From: JAMOAW01 sp039908535
GTDB lineage: Bacteria; Pseudomonadota; Magnetococcia; Magnetococcales; JADFZT01
NCBI GenBank assembly: GCA_039908535.1
Contig: JAMOAW010000008.1
Coordinates: forward strand, 1 to 56,972
Direction of reading: 5' to 3'
Length of the DNA: 56,972 nt
The notes beneath the pieces were generated by a model. That model was not told the DNA's origin. It saw only the letters and a program-made list of their open reading frames with translations, and searched no databases. Of this stretch, positions 52,501-56,972 are shown one piece after another. Made by a program: the position numbers and the translations under genes. Each line of letters starts with the position of its first letter. Position 1 is the first letter of the stretch.

Positions 52501-53489
52501 GAACCGCGCCCCGTCGCCCCCTCATCGCGAATCTCCCCCCCAGAACCGGTAGCCGCCCCTGGATAGGGGGCAATTGCGGTGGGATGGTTATGGGTCTCTA
52601 CTTTTATTAAAGTCTGGACTTGATCCATATGAAAACCATAAACGCCTTGCAAAGGATCGGGAAAAAACCGCTCGCACGCTCCCCCCTCCATAACCGCCGC
52701 ATTGTCTCGATAGGCCAACACCGTCCCCGCCCCAGATATTTTTTCGGTATGGCGAATCATTTCAAACAGGGTATGGGGACGCGGTTGACCATCCACCTCC
52801 CAATCGGCATTAAAAATTTTATGCCGACAGTGTTCCGAGTTGGCTTGGGCAAACATCATTAATTCCATATCGGTTGGATTGCGACCCAACATGATAAATA
52901 AATGGCGTAAATAATCGATCTCATCCTCAGACAACGCCAGCCCTAACCCGCGATTGGCCTCTTCTAATGCCTGCCGACCCGCAGATCCCGACACCTCCAC
53001 CACCCCTAAAGACCGTGGCTCGGAACGAGAAAAGAGGCGGGCGACACCCGCCTCAGTTAAAAATTCCGCGCCACCAACCACTTGTACCATGCGATCGTGA
53101 AGAAGGGGCAACAGGGCCAAACGATCGGCCTCCTCCAAATGAAAATCCCCAAAATGGTAAAGAATGCCACGCTCTACACGAGAAATTTTGTTCAAACCGC
53201 AACAATGGATAATATCGGTGGCCTTGGTGGACCAAGGAGAGATTGTCCCTAATCGGGGGAGAACCACCACCAGCGAACCTGATTTTGGTAGGTCGGGTTT
53301 TGGAAGCGGCACATTGAGCAAAGCGGTCAATATTTCCTCCTCACGGAGGTCTAACGCACCTGTTTTGCTCACAAAATAGAGCCAGGAGGCGGTCAATTGT
53401 TCTATTTTTGGATTCTGCACCAAAGAGAGCAAGCGCGCCATGCGAAAATCAGAAAAAGCCGCTCCCCCCAATTGTACTTGAATAGACAC
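49584..53489 (-). CDS. purL: Phosphoribosylformylglycinamidine synthase, large single-chain form
   Basis: A 1301-residue enzyme that converts FGAR, glutamine and ATP to FGAM in purine synthesis. It has the N-terminal PurS-like part, two AIRS-type halves (TETHNHPTAIAPYPGAATGS-like segment near 290-310; GIPVGKDSLSMKT near 770) and a C-terminal glutaminase with the nucleophile in TLGVCNGCQMLS and the HGEG histidine region. The start is a GTG at 53489 with GGGAG 8 bases upstream. It is downstream of purC on the same strand. The one-chain form is typical of Gammaproteobacteria and some deep Alphaproteobacteria; most Alphaproteobacteria use split PurL/PurQ/PurS. Confidence 0.97.
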   Translation of the reverse strand: MSIQVQLGGAAFSDFRMARLLSLVQNPKIEQLTASWLYFVSKTGALDLREEEILTALLNVPLPKPDLPKSGSLVVVLPRLGTISPWSTKATDIIHCCGLNKISRVERGILYHFGDFHLEEADRLALLPLLHDRMVQVVGGAEFLTEAGVARLFSRSEPRSLGVVEVSGSAGRQALEEANRGLGLALSEDEIDYLRHLFIMLGRNPTDMELMMFAQANSEHCRHKIFNADWEVDGQPRPHTLFEMIRHTEKISGAGTVLAYRDNAAVMEGGACERFFPDPLQGVYGFHMDQVQTLIKVETHNHPTAIAPYPGAATGSGGEIRDEGATGRGSLPKVGLTGFSVSNLRLPEGILPWEKEDYGRPERIVSALEIMLEGPIGAAAFNNEFGRPNLTGYFRTFEQLVAGEMRGYHKPIMIAGGLGQIAHRDVEKRPLSAGTLIIQIGGPAMLIGLGGGAASSQASGSSHVELDFASVQRENAEMQRRCQEVINHCWRLGDENPILSIHDVGAGGLANAVPELLHGGGVGGVVDLNRVPNDDPGMSPMEIWCNEAQERYVLAITPQNLARFTFFCQRERCPWAILGIATQERRLLVTDERSATTPIDLDLDALLGKMPRLVRRVTTRPLERLPFLLDGLDLKESAQRVLRLPAVADKSFLITIGDRSVTGLVCRDQMVGPWQVPVADVAVSARGFRGFAGEAMAMGERTPVALLSGPASARLAVGEAVTNLMAADVDALEKIKLSANWMAAANHPGEEANLYATVEALGMELCPALGIGIPVGKDSLSMKTVWREGGAQGEQERQKGVTAPVSLIISAFAPVADVRLTLTPCLRTDVGETDLVLVDLGAGRHRLGGSALAYVYGDLGDSPPDLDDPQLLRVFFQGIRRLSRAGRILAYHDRSDGGLFVTVCEMAFAGHVGVDLYLDGLGVDPTAILFAEELGAVLQIRRQDRQEVLEVLQGAGRVAVVGELNRTDRVEVFWDKKVILAESRVAWQRLWSETSWRMQALRDNPVCALEAYDGILEDMDPGKRVKLSFDPTENVAAPFIQTGVRPQVAILREQGVNGQLEMAAAFDRAGFTAVDVTMSDLLEGRCHLDDFKGVAACGGFSFGDVLGAGEGWAKTILFNPRLSDMFSSYFQRRDAFTLGVCNGCQMLSTLRELIPGSELWPRFGRNVSEQFEARFALVEIPENRSILLAGMAGSCLPVPCAHGEGQVLFKTAEQVDLAIAAQVVALRFVDGDGQVTTRYPANPNGSIGGITGLTTLDGRVTIMMPHPERVFRTVANSWHPLDWGEEGPWLRMFRNGRKWLG

Positions 53490-53542
53490 CGATGATCTCC
53501 CATTAGTTACGATCCGCGCCCCCCAGTAGGGGGCGACCCACC

Positions 53543-54268
53543 CTATTCTGACAATACCAACCCCATGCGCCGAGCCACCTCATGATAGGCCTCGGACACC
53601 CCCCCCAAATCGCGCCGAAACCGATCCTTGTCCAATTTTTGCCCGGTCTCCATATCCCACAACCGACAGGTATCCGGCGAAATTTCATCGGCCAAGATCA
53701 ACACCTCTGGATCCTCTGCCAAACGACCGAACTCCAATTTATAATCGATCAGATAAATGGAAATATTGGCAAAAAAACCAAGCAAGACATCGTTGATCCG
53801 ATAGGTCAAATCGACAATTTCATCTACCTCCTCCGAGGTCGCCCAACCAAACACCTCAATATGATCGGTCGTCACCAAAGGATCGTCCAGCTTGTCTTGT
53901 TTATAATAAAACTCCAACACCGGCCTGGGCAACGCCTCCCCCTCCTCCCGACCCAACCGCCGCGCCATGGAACCCGCCACTCGATTGCGCACCACCACTT
54001 CCAAAGGGACGATCTCCACCTTGCGCACCAACTGCTCCCGACTGTTGAGTCGCTCAATAAAATGAACCGGAATCCCAACATGCTCCAAAATGGTCATCAA
54101 CCGCGAGGAAATTAAATTATTAATCACTCCTTTGTCGGCAATACTGCCACGCTTTTCGCCATTAAAGGCGGTGGCATCGTCCTTGAAATATTGAATCAAA
54201 CAGTTAGGCTTCTCCGTGGAGAACAATACTTTGGCCTTGCCTTCATACAATTTTTTAATTTTTTCCAT
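53543..54268 (-). CDS. purC: SAICAR synthase (phosphoribosylaminoimidazole-succinocarboxamide synthase)
   Basis: A 241-residue enzyme with KLYEGKAKVLFSTEKPN at the start, the DDATAFNGEKRGSIADKGVI ATP/substrate loop, VEIVPLEVVVRNRVAGSMAR and LIDYKLEFGRL with LADEISPDTCRLWD. It joins aspartate to CAIR in purine synthesis. CTCC on the plus strand gives an AAAGGAG ribosome site. It lies between the YmdB-type gene (15 bases upstream) and purL, giving an operon ymdB-purC-purL. Confidence 0.97.
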   Translation of the reverse strand: MEKIKKLYEGKAKVLFSTEKPNCLIQYFKDDATAFNGEKRGSIADKGVINNLISSRLMTILEHVGIPVHFIERLNSREQLVRKVEIVPLEVVVRNRVAGSMARRLGREEGEALPRPVLEFYYKQDKLDDPLVTTDHIEVFGWATSEEVDEIVDLTYRINDVLLGFFANISIYLIDYKLEFGRLAEDPEVLILADEISPDTCRLWDMETGQKLDKDRFRRDLGGVSEAYHEVARRMGLVLSE

Positions 54269-54283
54269 GGGACAACTCTCCTT

Positions 54284-55138
54284 TTATAAACCCATTGTTT
54301 CCGAAAGACCTTTACCTCGCCGAATCGGCACCATACGCCGACAAACCCCACTTTTTTTCTCCACAATAACCAACACGCCACTCACCATACCCAACTCTAA
54401 AGCCGGCTCAAACCGAGTTGGCAGATAATCTAAAAAACGTATCAATACCTTATCGGTCTGCATACCAATGATCGAATCATAACAACCGCTCATACCGATA
54501 TCGGTTTGATACCCTGTTCCTTTTGGCAAAATACGGTGATCCGCCGTTGGAATATGAGTATGGGTTCCCAATACCGCCGAGACCCGACCATCCAAATACC
54601 ACCCCATGGCCATCTTTTCCGACGTAGCTTCGGCATGGAAATCAACGATCAAGGCATTGAGTTCATACCCAATTCGCATATTTTCCAAGCAGCGGTCCGC
54701 CGCTCGAAACGGGCAATCCAGGGCCTCCATAAAAACCCGTCCCTGTAAATTTAAGACCCCGACCCGTCCCCCATTGGCCAACTCGGCGATATAAACCCCC
54801 AGCCCAGGGAGTGAATCTGGATAGTTGGCTGGACGTAATAATCTCGGCTCTAAAGAGAAATAATTATAAATCTCTTTATGCCGCCAAATATGGTTCCCTG
54901 AGGTAATCACATCCACCCCAGCTAAGAATAACTCTTTGGCCACCGTCGAGGTCAACCCAATCCCCGCCGCTCCATTTTCCCCATTCACCACCACCAAATC
55001 GACGTGATACTCCCGTCGCAACCCCGGCAAGTGCTGTTTCACCGCCTTCCGTCCCGAACGACCCACCACATCGCCCAGCACTAAAATCGATAGAGTCTCT
55101 GACTCATCGGGTCCCGTTGCATGCGCTATCCCTGACAT
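54284..55138 (-). CDS. YmdB-type (TIGR00282-like) metallophosphoesterase
   Basis: A 284-residue calcineurin-like phosphoesterase. The metal motifs are ILVLGDVVGRSGRKAV, VVNGENGAAGIGLT, DVITSGNHIWRHKEIY, VDFHAEATSEKMAMGWYLDG and GTHTHIPTADHRIL. Bacillus YmdB is a phosphodiesterase that affects biofilm and sporulation; the substrate is not settled. The ATG at 55138 (MSGIAHATGPDE) has AGGA 7 bases upstream. The longer frame reaching 55372 is repeat DNA. Confidence 0.93.
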   Translation of the reverse strand: MSGIAHATGPDESETLSILVLGDVVGRSGRKAVKQHLPGLRREYHVDLVVVNGENGAAGIGLTSTVAKELFLAGVDVITSGNHIWRHKEIYNYFSLEPRLLRPANYPDSLPGLGVYIAELANGGRVGVLNLQGRVFMEALDCPFRAADRCLENMRIGYELNALIVDFHAEATSEKMAMGWYLDGRVSAVLGTHTHIPTADHRILPKGTGYQTDIGMSGCYDSIIGMQTDKVLIRFLDYLPTRFEPALELGMVSGVLVIVEKKSGVCRRMVPIRRGKGLSETMGL

Positions 55139-55162
55139 AAGGGTTCCTGACTCAAGGTAGAT

Positions 55163-55322
55163 AAAACATGATGCCCTGCGGGCAAAAGAAAAATCAAAAG
55201 CCAAACCCTGGGGGATGAATCCCCCAGCCCCCCTCTTTTTTTTAATGATCAAAAGAAAAGGGTGGGGGGATTGGGGGGCGGTTCTCCGCCCCCCAAGGTC
55301 TTGATTTTTATTTTCCGATACC
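55163..55322 (-). repeat. Intergenic palindromic element, copy 16 (full length)
   Basis: A full copy oriented toward the YmdB-type gene, with the GCCCGCAGGGC hairpin ending about 25 bases before its ATG. The left end is GGTATCGGAAAATAAAAATC. It is open in the gene's frame. Confidence 0.88.
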
Positions 55323-55519
55323 TCAAAAAAAAAGAATATTCCTGCTTCGAGAAAAATTAAACATAATACCACGTAATAACAAATCCATGCAACGAAAATC
55401 GTAAAATCACAAAAAAACTAGACACAGATCAAAATAACATGCTAATGAAACGCAATCTAATCTGTCATTTTTCAAAAATAGTGACGAATTCACTCAAGTG
55501 CGCGCATCATTTGATCGAT

Positions 55520-55542
55520 AAAGTATCATTAAAATATACTTT
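55520..55542. promoter_or_regulatory. Perfect 7-bp inverted repeat upstream of the porin gene (operator candidate)
   Basis: AAAGTAT and ATACTTT flank a 9-base spacer, 54 bases before the porin ATG. The arrangement suits a dimeric regulator. No known box (such as Fur) is matched. The remaining sequence (55323-55519) is A/T-rich without a gene. Confidence 0.3.
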
Positions 55543-55595
55543 AAGATGACTCACAGAGCCCGTACAAAGATGGGATAATAAAAGGAAAAATTAAA

Positions 55596-56834
55596 ATGAA
55601 ACAAACAGTTATAAAAAATTTACTCCCTATTTTAGCATTGGGTATATCTGGCACAGCTTTGGCAGAGGAGACCGCACCCCCCCCCTCCCCAACCCAAATG
55701 TGGGATCTGATCCAAAAACAGCAAAAAGAGATTAATGAACTCAAATCCCATTTAGAGTCTACCCAAAAGCAACTCCAAGAGACAAACCAAGTGGTCAATA
55801 GACCCGTTGAAAAAACAACAACGGTCTCCTCAGAGGCTGGTGCAACCAATCGTTGGTCCGATAAAATCAGCATTGGGGGAGCTATTGAAGTAGAAGCAAG
55901 CCATGTCAGCGATGTCAACGATGTCAATACCTCCGATGTCACCTTAGCCACCGCAGAGATCAACCTGGACGCCAAAATAAGCGAATGGTCCGCCGCCCAA
56001 ATCGTTTTATTATACGAAGAGGGGGAAACCGACCCCATCAATGTCGACTCTGCCACCATCACCCTGGGCAACCTTGAAAAATTGCCACTCTACCTGACTG
56101 CTGGACTCATGACCCTCCCCTTTGGTGGCTATCCAACCCAACTCATCTCTGATCCTTTAACATTGGAAATGGGGGAGACCTCTGACACCGCCATTCAAGT
56201 CGGCGTAGATAGCAATGGCATCACCGGTTCTGTCTTTGCCTACAACGGACAATCCCAGTTGACTGGTGACGGAGATACGATCGATCATTTTGGTATGAAT
56301 GTCGGCTATACCTATGAAAATCCAAAATTCAATGTCGAGCTTGGGTTGAGCTATACCAATGCGTTAGAGAACTCGGATGGCATCTCTGGGGCTGATTTAG
56401 ATGGCAATGGTGTTGCGGATGTCAACATCGGCAGCATGGCCAACCATATTGGTGCTGTTGCTGGCCACGCCATCTTCAAAATGGCAGGCATAAGCGTCAT
56501 GGGAGAATATCTCACCGCAACCGAACGGTTTGCCACTGGTGAACTGGCATGGAACGGCTCAGGAGCTGAACCCAGTGCCTGGAATGGAGAAATCGGTTAT
56601 ACCCTGGACATCAAAGGATATGAAACCACCTTGTCCGCAGCCTACCAAGGAACCAAAGAAGCGGTGAACATTGGTCTGCCAGAACGTCGTCTTCTAGGAG
56701 GTGTTTCTGTTGGAATTTTTGAAAACACCAAGCTGGCCGTCGAGTTGACCAAGAGCAAAGATTATGAAGTGCGCGATGGTGGTTCAGGAGGAGATGAAAA
56801 TACCGCTACCATGCAGCTGGCGGTTGGATTTTAA
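55596..56834 (+). CDS. Outer-membrane porin with N-terminal coiled coil (LbtU-like)
   Basis: A 412-residue protein: signal peptide ending GTALAEET, a periplasmic coiled coil (about 34-70, MWDLIQKQQKEINELKSHLE and QKQLQETNQVV), then a beta barrel (about 85-412) of alternating amphipathic strands that ends in MQLAVGF with a C-terminal phenylalanine, as BAM substrates do. The pattern matches LbtU-family porins, which in Legionella take up a siderophore without TonB; this ligand is inferred. AAAGGA lies 9-10 bases before the ATG. Confidence 0.8.
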   Translation: MKQTVIKNLLPILALGISGTALAEETAPPPSPTQMWDLIQKQQKEINELKSHLESTQKQLQETNQVVNRPVEKTTTVSSEAGATNRWSDKISIGGAIEVEASHVSDVNDVNTSDVTLATAEINLDAKISEWSAAQIVLLYEEGETDPINVDSATITLGNLEKLPLYLTAGLMTLPFGGYPTQLISDPLTLEMGETSDTAIQVGVDSNGITGSVFAYNGQSQLTGDGDTIDHFGMNVGYTYENPKFNVELGLSYTNALENSDGISGADLDGNGVADVNIGSMANHIGAVAGHAIFKMAGISVMGEYLTATERFATGELAWNGSGAEPSAWNGEIGYTLDIKGYETTLSAAYQGTKEAVNIGLPERRLLGGVSVGIFENTKLAVELTKSKDYEVRDGGSGGDENTATMQLAVGF

Positions 56835-56972
56835 TGTATCGGAAAAAAAATCGAGACCTTGGGGGGCGGAGAACCGCCCCCCAATTCCCCCCACCCTTTT
56901 TTTTTAAGTCTTAAAAAAAAGAGGGGGTCTGGGGGATTCATCCCCCAGGGTTTGGCCTTTGATTTTTTTTTG
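56835..56972 (+). repeat. Intergenic palindromic element, copy 17 (cut by the window edge)
   Basis: Starts at the base after the porin stop with TGTATCGGAAAAAAAATCGA and includes hairpins 1-3; the distal hairpin would lie beyond the window. It can terminate porin transcription. Confidence 0.87.

Noticed and set aside
53582..54115. A 177-codon plus-strand frame antisense to purC
   Set aside because: It lacks a ribosome site and any domain pattern; purC motifs on the minus strand are complete.

Overview
The window looks like the chromosome of a Gram-negative, probably flagellate-lifestyle proteobacterium. It carries lipid A phosphoethanolamine transferase, an LpoA-type lipoprotein factor, TonB with two TonB-dependent receptors, an outer-membrane porin, LspA, PpiD and abundant signalling proteins (chemoreceptor, PilZ, HD-GYP, cNMP-binding). 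The run ileS, lspA, DUF3035-like lipoprotein and paired M16 peptidases is an arrangement I associate with Alphaproteobacteria. A small Gly/Ala-rich one-helix protein resembling the C-terminus of magnetosome protein Mms6, together with rquA, makes a Magnetococcales-like (magnetotactic) lineage a reasonable but unproven guess. No rRNA, tRNA or CRISPR array was seen.

Layout. 1-2000: a type III-B CRISPR remnant on the minus strand, cmr1 intact and cmr2 cut short by a stop next to an unrelated reading frame on the plus strand. 2500-10100: minus-strand genes for a chemoreceptor, a ChrA transporter, the Mms6-like protein, a SPOR protein with DNA tandem repeats, a PilZ protein and rsmI, the last divergent from an lpoA-like gene. 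12000-15000: eptA-like and MBL-fold genes. 15100-18350: a glycosyltransferase, then the compact unit rquA / HDAC-family deacetylase / two-CW protein, which implies rhodoquinone and hence anaerobic respiration. 18640-21850: an orphan acidic protein, an HD-GYP protein and a DisA-like (DACNV-type) nucleotide cyclase homologue. 22050-27700: tonB coupled to one receptor, and a second, methionine-rich OprC-like receptor. 28177-38570: ppiD, ribF, ileS, lspA, lipoprotein, the M16 pair and a zinc-ribbon protein. 38936-44633: acyl-CoA synthetase, cNMP-binding protein, CopD-like membrane protein and a secreted lysyl-endopeptidase-like protease. 44703-55138: ffh, sulfurtransferase, maf, two paralogous membrane-anchored proteins, purL, purC and a YmdB-type phosphoesterase. 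55596-56834: a coiled-coil-anchored porin.

The most unusual feature is the DNA between the genes. About sixteen copies of a highly structured palindromic element (about 100-175 bp, made of several GC-rich hairpins and A/T tracts) occupy most of the larger intergenic gaps. In eight of ten copies that keep the distal hairpin, that hairpin lies about 18-80 bp before a co-oriented start codon. A second, related family has terminal inverted repeats beginning GGTACCACCAC. Two complete copies (248 and 212 bp) are each flanked by a perfect 8-bp target duplication, so this family behaves as a non-autonomous transposon (MITE). Its core contains modules of the first family, and two chimeric copies link the two families.
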